Shown here: one piece after another, positions 48,128 to 56,375 of the stretch
Numbering within the stretch: position 1 is the first letter of the stretch
How the letters are laid out: each line of letters starts with the position of its first letter
From: CATQHL01 sp965204655
GTDB taxonomy: Bacteria > Actinomycetota > Acidimicrobiia > Acidimicrobiales > CATQHL01
Assembly (NCBI GenBank): GCA_965204655.1
Contig: OZ241998.1
Coordinates: forward strand, 310,001-374,000
Length of the DNA stretch: 64,000 nt
Direction: 5' to 3'
Position numbers and translations under genes: made by a program
Notes under the pieces: model-generated
What the model was told of the DNA's origin: nothing
The model's input: only the letters and a program-made list of their open reading frames with translations
Databases searched by the model: none

Positions 48128-49330
48128 ATGAACAACGAGACGCCGCCGTACCTGCAGCCCGGCAAGATCGGCACTCTGGAGTTGCCGAACCGCATAGTGC
48201 GGGGAGCCACTTCTGAGACCATGGCTGACGCAAACGGCGAAGTGGGAGACGCCTTCGTTGAGTTGTATCGGCGGCTGGCCGCCGGCGGAGCGGGGCTGAT
48301 GCTCACCGGGCACATGTACGTGGACGCCCGAGGGCAGGCCAGCGCCATGCAGACCGGCATCCACGACGACCGCACCGTCGCCCCCCTGCGCCGCGCCACC
48401 GAAGCCGTCCACGCCGAAGGCGGTCGGATATTCGCCCAGATCGGGCACTGCGGCAGCCAGTCAATGCTGAAAGGGGCGAAAACCGTCGCTCCCTCGGCGG
48501 TGGAGAACCCGATGTACGCGCACCAGCCGGAGGAACTCTCCGACGCTGACGTGCGGGCTCTGGTCACAGCTTTCGGCGAAGCTGCGAGGCGTGCGTCGGA
48601 GGCGGGGTTTGACGGCATCCACATCCACGGCGGCAACGGCTACCTGATCTCCGAGTTCAGTTCGCCGCATTCAAACACCCGAACCGACGACTGGGGAGGG
48701 GACGCCCACCGCCGGGGGAGGTTCTTCCGTGAGGTTGTCAAGGCCGTTCGGGCTGCGGTGGGGGAGGAACTTCCCGTGACGGCTCGAATAGGCGTAGAGG
48801 ACTCCGTGCCTGAAGGTCTGCAGCGGGAAGAATCCCTGGATCGGGCGCGGGAGTTGGCCGACTGCGGCGTGAACGGATTTGAGACCACCTACGGCGTGAT
48901 GCGGGACTACCTGGAGAACATACGGCGCTTCGTTGCGGTGAGCCGCGCCCAGGCGGTGAAGAACCTAGTGGTGCAGCGGCTGAGGGCGCCCGCCGGCGCT
49001 GAGGCTTACTACCGCGACTTCGCCCGGGCAGTCAAGCAGGCTGCGGGGTTGCCGGTGATCCTCGTGGGCGGCGTGCGCACCACGCAGACGATGACCGACG
49101 TCCTCCGCTCGGGCGACGCCGACTTTCTGGCCATGGCTCGTCCGTTCGTCAGGGAACCTGACCTGCCGAAGAAATTGGCTGCCGGCCGGGAGGGGGGAGT
49201 GGAGTGCGTCTCCTGCAACATGTGCCTGGTACACGACGGATATGACCCCCTGCGCTGCTGGCGCAAGAGCCCAGCGGGCGTCGGGTCTCACCTCTGGCGG
49301 CACTACGTACGCAACCGCCCGGGGCATTAG
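48128..49330 (+). CDS. Old-yellow-enzyme family NADH:flavin oxidoreductase
   Basis: A 400-residue protein with the FMN-binding TIM barrel of the OYE family. LELPNRIVRGATSETMADANGEV is the typical N-terminus (quoted in part), RIFAQIGHCGSQ carries FMN contacts, GFDGIHIHGGNGYLISEFSSPHSNTR matches the active-site block (only fragments given), and LVGGVRT is near the phosphate site. The C-terminal Cys cluster (ECVSCNMCLV) is like the Fe-S motif of 2,4-dienoyl-CoA reductase relatives but only about 360-400 residues are present, so the NADH domain is lacking. AGGAAGGAG lies before the ATG. Confidence 0.88.
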   Translation: MNNETPPYLQPGKIGTLELPNRIVRGATSETMADANGEVGDAFVELYRRLAAGGAGLMLTGHMYVDARGQASAMQTGIHDDRTVAPLRRATEAVHAEGGRIFAQIGHCGSQSMLKGAKTVAPSAVENPMYAHQPEELSDADVRALVTAFGEAARRASEAGFDGIHIHGGNGYLISEFSSPHSNTRTDDWGGDAHRRGRFFREVVKAVRAAVGEELPVTARIGVEDSVPEGLQREESLDRARELADCGVNGFETTYGVMRDYLENIRRFVAVSRAQAVKNLVVQRLRAPAGAEAYYRDFARAVKQAAGLPVILVGGVRTTQTMTDVLRSGDADFLAMARPFVREPDLPKKLAAGREGGVECVSCNMCLVHDGYDPLRCWRKSPAGVGSHLWRHYVRNRPGH

Positions 49331-49391
49331 CCTTACCCTTTGTGCTAGCTCGAGTTCCGAAGGCTTGACCAACGCCGTCTCTCCTTGAGCC

Positions 49392-50105
49392 ATGACAGAT
49401 TTCACCGATCCCACGGATTACGCGTACTCCCTGAGCACTCCGGAAACTTATGTCACCCCCACCATCGTCGAGTTGATGGGGAGGCATCGCGCCATCTGGA
49501 AGTACGGAGTTCCGTACGAAGAGCAGAAGTGGGGAGAGATCGGAATTCGCACGAACCGAGCGATCATCTCCCTCGAGCGCGCCGCTGGGGAACGCAACGC
49601 CGACACGGCTTACATCCACTGCTGGGTAGCGTTCAATTCGGGGTACGGCAAGAACGTAGACATAGAGACGACAGACGAGCGCACTAGGTTCGGGGATTTT
49701 TTCGACCGGCTGCTCGCGATCGACCAACCCGGCGTCATCTACCACGCCGTCTACGACAAGTTCTCTGAATCCGTCAACTTCCTAGTGAAAAACAAGTATT
49801 TGTTTGTTCCGTATTGGGAAAGCCTGGAAGGGAAGGTCGGAAAGAGAGAATGGCAAGGCTTGTTCGAGAAAAGCCGCAGGGAAATCAGCGAAGCCTATGT
49901 GACGCACGACCTGAGCTTGATCCTCGCCGTCCTCTTTGGCCGCCTGCACTTGTTGCATAATCAGCTGAAGCTAGGAGGCTCGAAGTGGGGCAGTTACAAG
50001 AATCAGCGTTCCGTGCGGCACGGGAGCGAAATCCTGACTTTTTTCGTCCCCCTCTGCTTGACTTTGATGATGGAAAACCCCGAAGAGTTTGCGAGTAGAG
50101 CTTGA
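49392..50105 (+). CDS. HEPN-like protein, catalytic motif decayed
   Basis: A 237-residue protein homologous along its length to the next gene. Shared blocks are G-x-RTNRAI-x-x-LE-x-A, a W-V-A-F-N-x-x-Y motif, FGDFF-x-x-L, and NKYLF-x-PYW. Where the next protein has the RNase motif R-N-x-x-x-H, this one reads H-N-Q-L-K-L, so both key residues are replaced. It may be an inactive partner or antitoxin-like regulator of its neighbour. The stop overlaps the TTG start of the next gene. Confidence 0.65.
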   Translation: MTDFTDPTDYAYSLSTPETYVTPTIVELMGRHRAIWKYGVPYEEQKWGEIGIRTNRAIISLERAAGERNADTAYIHCWVAFNSGYGKNVDIETTDERTRFGDFFDRLLAIDQPGVIYHAVYDKFSESVNFLVKNKYLFVPYWESLEGKVGKREWQGLFEKSRREISEAYVTHDLSLILAVLFGRLHLLHNQLKLGGSKWGSYKNQRSVRHGSEILTFFVPLCLTLMMENPEEFASRA

Positions 50106-50842
50106 AGCACTCCGCGGCGGGGACAGCCGGCCTGGGGGAGACGGCAGCGCAACTGCGTAAGAGGCATGGTGAGATCTGGGATCCCGATGTGGGCTATGCA
50201 GAACAGGAGCATTCCGATCTGGCTCTCCGCACAGATCGCGCCATCAGTTGGCTGGAGGGAGCCGCTTGTGAACATCGCCCTGGCGAAGCTTCAGGGGGCG
50301 ATCCGGATGCCGCGTTCATTTTCTTGTGGATAGCGTTCAACGCAGCGTACGCGGCCGAGATCGAGACAGATCGGAAGTTGGCCAGGGAGCGGAAACTATT
50401 CGGAGATTATTTTAAGAAACTCCATAAATTGGACGAAGACAACGCTATCTACGATGCGATATGGAGTAAGTTTTCTGGGCCGGTACGCCTCCTGCTGGAC
50501 AATAAGTACTTGTATGGGCCTTACTGGAAGAAAGTCGCTGGGAAACCCGGAGGAAAAAACTGGGAGGAGGGGTTCTCAAAGAGTAAGAAAAAGGCGTACT
50601 CAGCGCTCAGCAAGGGCAACGCCAATGTCGTTCTGGAGGTTCTGTTTGACCGCCTTTACGTTTTGCGCAACCAGTTGCTTCATGGAGGAGCTAAATGGGG
50701 CAGTACATTGAACAGAGAGAATGTGTGCGACGGAGTGAATATCCTCAGCCACCTCGTCCCGATTTTTGTTGAACTGATGCTCAAGAAACCGGGGGACACC
50801 AAGTGGGGGAAACTCGAATATCCTCCTCTTAATCGGCGATAG
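50102..50842 (+). CDS. HEPN-domain putative RNase
   Basis: A 246-residue mainly helical protein. LYVLRNQLLHGG holds R189-N-Q-L-L-H194, the R-x4-H motif of HEPN ribonucleases, and FIFLWIAFNAAYA matches a motif common to HEPN proteins of defence loci. HEPN RNases act as toxins or abortive-infection effectors, often next to restriction systems (established). It sits 137 bases upstream of the first type ISP-like gene and probably belongs to the same defence island. Confidence 0.7.
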   Translation: MKHSAAGTAGLGETAAQLRKRHGEIWDPDVGYAEQEHSDLALRTDRAISWLEGAACEHRPGEASGGDPDAAFIFLWIAFNAAYAAEIETDRKLARERKLFGDYFKKLHKLDEDNAIYDAIWSKFSGPVRLLLDNKYLYGPYWKKVAGKPGGKNWEEGFSKSKKKAYSALSKGNANVVLEVLFDRLYVLRNQLLHGGAKWGSTLNRENVCDGVNILSHLVPIFVELMLKKPGDTKWGKLEYPPLNRR

Positions 50843-50979
50843 AGTGTGCTGGGCGAAGAATCCCGAAATGGGGCGGAAACGGGCAAGCAGGGTGACCGCA
50901 CCGCAGGTGGCGACCGTGTCGCAGGCGTCGGCTAAAGTCGCCGCGGTAGTTGAGTTTCCAAAACTAGGAGGAACCCGCC

Positions 50980-53900
50980 GTGGCGTATCTGGATGAAACA
51001 CTCGAACGGCTGAAGTTTGACGATCCGAAGAGCAGGGTTCTAGGAAACAGGTTCGAGGATTTCGTCAGATCCGTTTTCCTGAAACACCCGGGCGTCTACG
51101 GAAAGGAAAGATTCGAGGACGTCTGGCTCTGGAGCGAGTGGCCAGAGCGCGAGCAGTTCGGTTACGGCGCCGACTACGGGATCGACCTTGTAGCTCAGCA
51201 GACATCCGCCTACGGGGGCGGGCTTTGCGCCATCCAGTGTAAGTACAGAGGCAGCGGCGGTTCTGTTTCCACTAGTGAGGTGGATTCGTTTCTAGCTGCT
51301 GTCGGGAGGCATTTCGATTCTTCTTTGATTGTTACGTCTTCGTCTCCTTCTCAGAAAGGCATGGAGAAGATGCGCAAGGCCGTTCGCTGCCAGGTTCTTT
51401 ACACGGCGGAGATGGACGACTGGGTGGAGGACTGGAGGGTTTATATTGATAGCCCTGAGTCTTTTGAGATTCCTCCGCCTGAGAAATATGAGCTTTACGA
51501 TTTCCAGAGCGAGGCTCTGGAGGCGGTGGTGGACGGGCTTTCTGTCGCCGACCGGGGGCAGTTGATTCTGCCTTGTGGGACGGGGAAGTCTTTCTTGGCG
51601 CTTCGTATAGCCGAGCGGATAGCGGGCGAAGGGGGGAGGGTTTTGTACTTGGTGCCTTCTATTGCCCTAGTAGGACAGACGATGCGGGAGTGGTCGGCGC
51701 AGCGCAGCATACCCCTGGAGTATCTGGGGGTATGTTCGGATCCGACTGCGGGCAAGAAGGCGTCGGAGCGGGTGGATCTGGCCGGAGACTTGACTGAACT
51801 GGCCATTCCGGTCACGACCGACCCCGAGAAGATACGGGAACAACTAACAAACCCATTGCCACCGGGGGTGATGCAGGTGGTATTCAGCACGTACCACTCA
51901 TCGCCGAAGATTGAGAGCGCAGCCGCCGGGACGAACGCCGCCTTCGATCTGATTATCTGCGATGAAGCGCATCGAACCACCGGAGTAGGGGCGTCTGCCA
52001 GTGAAAGGTCTTACTACCAGATCGTCCATCACGACGACCACATTCCCGCGGAAAAGCGCCTTTACATGACCGCCACGCCGAGGGTTTTTACCGAACGGGC
52101 GAAACAGAGACTCGCCGAGTTAGCCGAGAACGAAGACCCCGACTGCTACGACATGAACGACGAGAGCGTCTACGGCAAGGAGCTTTATCGGATGTCCTTC
52201 GGCGACGCCGTGGAAAGGGATTATTTGTCCGACTACGAGATTTTGGCGATATCTGTGAGCCACCAAGCATATTTGCAGTCAATTGGTCCAGCTCACGACC
52301 TGATCGTCGGATCTGACAAAGAGGTCACCATTGATGACGCCGTGCGACTGGCGGGTTGCTGGGACGCTTTGGCTTCGCCGGAAAGTACCGGAGTGTCCCC
52401 CGGACAACTCCCAGGAGAGGTGCGAGTGGACGGCGGTTTGCCAGCCAAATCGGCGATTGCTTTCACCAATTGGGTTGATACCAGCAAGTGGGTGGCAAAA
52501 AACTGGCGCAAGATCGCCGATGCGATCTCCGAGGACAACCACCAAGGACAGTTCCTTGATTTAGAGGTATGGCATGTTGATGGAAACACTCCCGCCTCCG
52601 AGCGCCTCAAGAACCTGCGCAGGCTCGAAACGTCCGAGAACAGGGAAGAGGGCAACGGTCGGGGCGCTCATACATGCCAGATCCTTAGCAACGCTCGAGT
52701 TCTGTCCGAAGGCGTGAACGTTCCTTCCTTAGACGCTGTTCTGTTCCTGGATCCACGCAGCAGTCCTATTGATATCACGCAGCAGGTCGGCAGGGTGATG
52801 CGGAAAGCTCCTGGTAAAGAGAAGGGCTACATAGTGATTCCGGTGGTCGTTCCTGAAGGTGACGACCCCAAGAAACTGATTGAGGCCAGCGGCTGGGATG
52901 TGGTTTGGCGGGTAGTGAAAGCCCTCCGTTCCCACGACGAAAGGCTCAACTATCACGTCAATCTTGAGAGCGCCTGGAAGAACGCCCCCATGCGGTTCAA
53001 GACGTCCAGATTGGGGAAGAAAGAGAAGGAATCAGAGGATGCCCACAAGCACCGGATGTTTCAGCTTGAGTTGGCGCTTAGCAACGAGATTGCTTCCATG
53101 GTCGTGGAGAAGTGCGGGGATCGAAACGTCTACCCGACCTGGGGTAAGCGGGCGGCGGATGTTTGCCGGCGGATACAGAGCCGAATTGAGCAACTGACTT
53201 GTCAGGATGGGGAGTTTCAGGCGGCCTTCAAGCAGTTTGTAAAGGGCATAAAGGCTTCCGTCAGGAGAGAGGTGACTCTTGAGGAAGCTCAGCAGATGAT
53301 CTCCCAGCACATAGTGACCATTCCGGTGTTCGATGCGATGTTAGGGCGGAACAAGTTCTCACAGCACAATCCAGTGAGTAAAGACATTGAACAATTGTTA
53401 GACGAGTTCAACAAAAGGGGTATTAGTTTTGAAGGCGATGTCAGTCCCCTGACTCGCGCATACAAAGGCATGAGCGAGGCTTTTGAGGGAGCGGTCTCTA
53501 GTTCTGAGAAACTCGACTTCTTGCGTAGTATTTATGAGGAATTTTTCAAAGTGGCTATGGCAGATACGGTGAAGAAGTTGGGGATCGTCTACACCCCTAT
53601 ACAGATCGTAGATTTTATGGTTCGTTCGGCGGTCGCTATTTGCGAAAAGGAGTTCGGGAGGAGCATAAGCAGTAAGAACGTCAACGTGATCGATCCTTTT
53701 GCCGGCACCGGAACCTTTTTGGCAAGACTTCTTGAGATGCATGATAAAAATGGTGAGTACATCATCAGAGATGAAGACTTGGATCGCAAGTATCTAGACG
53801 AGCTGCACGCCAACGAGCTTGAATTATTGGCTTACTATATTGCTGCTCTGAAGATCGAAGAATCTAAACATGCTAGAGATGAAAAGCGGAACAATGGAAA

Positions 53901-55269
53901 TGTGGAATATACTCCTTTCGAGAAAATAGTTTGGACAGATACGCTGCATGGTTCTCCTGCCGAACGTCAATTACCCGGCTTTTTGGATGAGAACATCATT
54001 AACCGAGAAGAGCAGGACAAAATTCCTATAGAGATTATTATCGGCAATCCGCCATGGTCAGCTGGGATGAAAAAGGCTGATGATAATAACCCTAATATTG
54101 AATATGATGATGTTGCTAAAAGAATCCAGTTGACTTATGGGGTAAAACAAAGAGAGGTAACCGGAAAGTCTGCTGGAGCGAAAGCTTACGGTAATTTATA
54201 TGTGAAAGCCTTCCGTTGGGCAACAGATCGTATTTCTTTTGCTGAGGAAAAACGACAGCATAACGCAGTGATAGGATTCGTTCACCCCAACTCGCTTACT
54301 GATGGACCGTCTCTAGTAGGTGTAAGAGCGATGATGCGGGAGGAATTCAGTGATATATATGTTGTCAATTTACGTGGGAATGCTTACAGGAGCGGCGAGG
54401 AGCGTCGTAAAGAGGGTGACACGGTTTTTGGAGGAGGTTCAAGAAACGGGGTGCAAATAACGTTTCTTGTTCGTAATCCTAAAAAGGATCTTTCTAAGCC
54501 CGCTACCTTGCATTATGCACAGGTGCCTGATCGAATGACTTTGAAGCAAAAGTTCGAATGGCTAAACAATCTAGAGGATATTACTAGCTCCGAGTTAGAG
54601 GAGGTGCCTATTACTCTTAGACATGATGAGGAGACATCTGTTACTCCTAGGCATGACTGGGTGAATCTTAGCGACGGTTCTTATGAGAGTTTGCTGCCAG
54701 TTTGTGACACGGACAAGAAAGAAGAGGAAGTTGCCTTTAGGAGTCATGCTCTAGGGGTGAATACAAGCTGTGATACTTATGTGTACTCGTTCAACCGCGG
54801 AGCGCTTGAACGAAAAATAATGGATCTCATTGGTGCTTACAAAGAAGTACTTGACATTCTGGAGAGCCCTTCTAATTCCATGGATATACAAGAAGTGATT
54901 CGGAATAGTTCTTCGTATGCCATCAAGTGGACAGCCAATTTAAAGAACAGTCTGAAGCGGGGAGAGAGGATTGAGTTTGAACCGTGGCGTATCCGTGAGG
55001 TTTTGTATCGTCCCTTTACAAAACTCTGGCTGTATGAAGACGACAGAATTTTGGCGTCGGTTAGGACGGTCTCGGCGATGTTCCCGCGAGAGGACGAATC
55101 TGAATTGAGGGGGGGGGGGGGGGTGTATTCGCGGGCATGTCGTCGGATTGCGATCCTGTCGAGCAGCGGGAACAACATGCTCTTCCAGGCGCTGGCAACG
55201 AGTTTGTTGACGGATCTAGCGGCGATCAAGGGGTCGCAGCAGACGAGGGTGATTCCCAAGTTCAAATGA
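50980..55269 (+). CDS. Type ISP-like single-polypeptide restriction-modification enzyme 1 with switchable C-terminus
   Basis: 1429 residues in the present frame. Order: Mrr-like PD-(D/E)xK nuclease (DYGIDLVAQQ, then IQCKYR near residue 88), SF2 helicase (Walker A LPCGTGKS near 197, ICDEAHRTT near 326, QQVGRVMRK motif VI), adenine methyltransferase (motif I IDPFAGTGTF near 902, motif IV IGNPPWS near 1021), then the first part of the specificity domain ending YRPFTKLWLYEDDR and M-F-P-R. At that point a G15 tract codes RGGGG and the frame runs into module M1, ending at 55269. Known ISP enzymes (LlaGI, LlaBIII) continue into the rest of the specificity domain; here that part is encoded separately at 56376. 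AGGAGG stands before the GTG start. Confidence 0.9.
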   Translation: MAYLDETLERLKFDDPKSRVLGNRFEDFVRSVFLKHPGVYGKERFEDVWLWSEWPEREQFGYGADYGIDLVAQQTSAYGGGLCAIQCKYRGSGGSVSTSEVDSFLAAVGRHFDSSLIVTSSSPSQKGMEKMRKAVRCQVLYTAEMDDWVEDWRVYIDSPESFEIPPPEKYELYDFQSEALEAVVDGLSVADRGQLILPCGTGKSFLALRIAERIAGEGGRVLYLVPSIALVGQTMREWSAQRSIPLEYLGVCSDPTAGKKASERVDLAGDLTELAIPVTTDPEKIREQLTNPLPPGVMQVVFSTYHSSPKIESAAAGTNAAFDLIICDEAHRTTGVGASASERSYYQIVHHDDHIPAEKRLYMTATPRVFTERAKQRLAELAENEDPDCYDMNDESVYGKELYRMSFGDAVERDYLSDYEILAISVSHQAYLQSIGPAHDLIVGSDKEVTIDDAVRLAGCWDALASPESTGVSPGQLPGEVRVDGGLPAKSAIAFTNWVDTSKWVAKNWRKIADAISEDNHQGQFLDLEVWHVDGNTPASERLKNLRRLETSENREEGNGRGAHTCQILSNARVLSEGVNVPSLDAVLFLDPRSSPIDITQQVGRVMRKAPGKEKGYIVIPVVVPEGDDPKKLIEASGWDVVWRVVKALRSHDERLNYHVNLESAWKNAPMRFKTSRLGKKEKESEDAHKHRMFQLELALSNEIASMVVEKCGDRNVYPTWGKRAADVCRRIQSRIEQLTCQDGEFQAAFKQFVKGIKASVRREVTLEEAQQMISQHIVTIPVFDAMLGRNKFSQHNPVSKDIEQLLDEFNKRGISFEGDVSPLTRAYKGMSEAFEGAVSSSEKLDFLRSIYEEFFKVAMADTVKKLGIVYTPIQIVDFMVRSAVAICEKEFGRSISSKNVNVIDPFAGTGTFLARLLEMHDKNGEYIIRDEDLDRKYLDELHANELELLAYYIAALKIEESKHARDEKRNNGNVEYTPFEKIVWTDTLHGSPAERQLPGFLDENIINREEQDKIPIEIIIGNPPWSAGMKKADDNNPNIEYDDVAKRIQLTYGVKQREVTGKSAGAKAYGNLYVKAFRWATDRISFAEEKRQHNAVIGFVHPNSLTDGPSLVGVRAMMREEFSDIYVVNLRGNAYRSGEERRKEGDTVFGGGSRNGVQITFLVRNPKKDLSKPATLHYAQVPDRMTLKQKFEWLNNLEDITSSELEEVPITLRHDEETSVTPRHDWVNLSDGSYESLLPVCDTDKKEEEVAFRSHALGVNTSCDTYVYSFNRGALERKIMDLIGAYKEVLDILESPSNSMDIQEVIRNSSSYAIKWTANLKNSLKRGERIEFEPWRIREVLYRPFTKLWLYEDDRILASVRTVSAMFPREDESELRGGGGVYSRACRRIAILSSSGNNMLFQALATSLLTDLAAIKGSQQTRVIPKFK
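55109..55123 (+). repeat. G-tract 1 of array 1 (15 G)
   Basis: Three-way selector at the end of the constant part of enzyme 1. At 15 G the frame enters module M1. Plus one G (or minus two) gives a frame that is open through the M1 DNA to tract 2. Minus one gives a frame that stops at 55208-55210 with no module. Confidence 0.9.
55124..55269 (+). other. Alternative C-terminal module M1 (expressed in this window)
   Basis: Reads AILSSSGNNMLFQALATSLL, then TDLAAIKGSQQTRVIPKFK and a TGA that abuts tract 2. It shows the module consensus: I-L, S-x-N, F-x-x-L-A-T, D-L, Q-Q-T-R, I-P-K. Confidence 0.85.
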
Positions 55270-55284
55270 GGGGGGGGGGGGGGG
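55270..55284 (+). repeat. G-tract 2 of array 1 (15 G)
   Basis: Starts directly after the M1 stop. Only the frame of tract 1 plus one reaches it, as ...QVQMRGGGG. At the present length that frame gives M2; plus one G gives M3; minus one gives the frame leading through to tract 3. Confidence 0.9.
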
Positions 55285-55412
55285 CAATACTCGCTGCGAC
55301 GCACTCCAACAAGGCGGTCTTCGGAATTCTCGCGACGCGATGTATCGGAGATCTTTCTGCGGTCGGGACGCAGCAGGCCAGTCGGGCGTTCCCCAGGTGG
55401 CGATCCTCCTGA
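55285..55412 (+). other. Alternative C-terminal module M2 (silent)
   Basis: Reads AILAATHSNKAVFGILATRC, then IGDLSAVGTQQASRAFPRW and a TGA at 55410-55412. It is entered straight from tract 2 and is the orthologous position to the module expressed by enzyme 2. Confidence 0.85.
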
Positions 55413-55522
55413 CGGGCCCGTCGAACATGGCGACTTTCGGGGTTCTGGTGAGCGGTCTGTTGCCGGATCTGCACTCGCTGGCGGCCGGGCAGCAGACGCG
55501 CACGATTCCAAAACGGAATTAG
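55397..55522 (+). other. Alternative C-terminal module M3 (silent)
   Basis: Reads VAILLTGPSNMATFGVLVSG, then LLPDLHSLAAGQQTRTIPK and a TAG whose last base is the first G of tract 3. It overlaps the end of M2 by 16 bases in another frame, reached through the M2 DNA without a stop. Confidence 0.85.
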
Positions 55523-55534
55523 GGGGGGGGGGGG
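55522..55534 (+). repeat. G-tract 3 of array 1 (13 G)
   Basis: Reached only by the third frame from tract 2 (open across M2 and M3 DNA). Present length leads to M5; plus one G leads to M6; minus one leads to M4. Confidence 0.88.
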
Positions 55535-55711
55535 TCTCCCCGCTCAACCATCCTCATCATGCGAGACACGCAGCTCCCGTTCGCAGTCTTCGCGACGAAA
55601 CTCCTCCCCGACCTTCACGTCACGGGGCGGCCGACTCGCAACCTACCCCGAGTCAGATCCAGCGACCTCAAGGGGGCGGGGATCAATCCGGCCAACAGGG
55701 TCATTCCCTGA
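55535..55711 (+). other. Alternative C-terminal module M4 (silent)
   Basis: Reads STILIMRDTQLPFAVFATKL, then LPDLHVTGRPTRNLPRV and continues about 18 more residues to a TGA at 55709-55711. It has a longer tail than the other modules. Confidence 0.82.
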
Positions 55712-55848
55712 GCCCGGTGATCCTGATCAATCAGACCCAGCAGTTGCCGTTCGCGACTCTGGCGGCGGATCTCCTCTTCGATCTGTGCGCCACGGGTCGT
55801 CAGACTCGAGCCCTGTCCAAAGCCCCGCCCAGGCGGGGATCGTCGTGA
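55711..55848 (+). other. Alternative C-terminal module M5 (silent)
   Basis: Reads VILINQTQQLPFATLAADLL, then FDLCATGRQTRAL and ends at a TGA at 55846-55848. The frame is open from tract 3 across all of M4. Confidence 0.82.
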
Positions 55849-55961
55849 CTACTCCGTCGAACCGAGTGCGTCCGGCCGTCCTTGCTACCAGCCTGATGCC
55901 TGACTTGCATGTGATAGATCCCGCCGGGAGGGTCGTCCCCCGGCGACGATCTCAAGCCTAG
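55833..55961 (+). other. Alternative C-terminal module M6 (silent)
   Basis: Reads AGIVVTTPSNRVRPAVLATS, then LMPDLHVIDPAGRVVPRRR and a TAG at 55959-55961. The frame is open from tract 3 across M4 and M5, about 140 codons. Confidence 0.8.
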
Positions 55962-56057
55962 GCATCCGCCGGGCACGAAATTCAGTGCTGGCTGCCTCAC
56001 CGGGCTTTGTGTACAAGCTTGGCGGTACGATATGAGCGAGGACTTGGTGATACTCAG

Positions 56058-56306
56058 ATGAACGCACAGCAACTGATGGCTCTGGCTCAGATGCAGCGGG
56101 CTCAGAGCGAAGAGTACCTAGCTGCCCTGCGAGCCAAAAAAGAAGCTGACAGCCTTGATTATGAGACCCGTATGGCAGTCCTGCGTGACCGACACAGGGA
56201 GCAGAGGCTCAGGGCAAAGGAAGCTGACGACTACAAACAGCCCTACAGGCCGCGCAAGCGGCACTGGCACGAGGACAACCCTGACCTAGAAATCCATCTC
56301 TGCTGA
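56058..56306 (+). CDS. Small helical protein of unknown role
   Basis: An 82-residue protein starting MNAQQLMALAQMQRAQ, rich in Gln, Arg, Glu and Ala and probably one long alpha-helix or coiled coil, with a basic tail (RPRKRHWHEDN). An upstream in-frame ATG at 56007 would extend it by 17 residues. I do not recognise it. It lies between module array 1 and the split specificity gene and may be an accessory of that system or a spurious frame. Confidence 0.45.
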   Translation: MNAQQLMALAQMQRAQSEEYLAALRAKKEADSLDYETRMAVLRDRHREQRLRAKEADDYKQPYRPRKRHWHEDNPDLEIHLC

Positions 56307-56375
56307 TCCCGACGGCAAGTCAGCCTTAATGGTGTACTGCCGGGGAGTCCCCCGTTAGGCTTACAAGTCAATCCC

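Noticed and set aside
47867..48448. N-terminal extension of the MBL hydrolase
   Set aside because: It is antisense to the start of the oxidoreductase and has no similarity to MBL proteins; the ATG at 47866 fits the domain start.
55137..55412. Independent 91-codon gene downstream of enzyme 1
   Set aside because: Its end is module M2 and its first half is M1 DNA in another frame; it makes sense only as a switched extension of enzyme 1.
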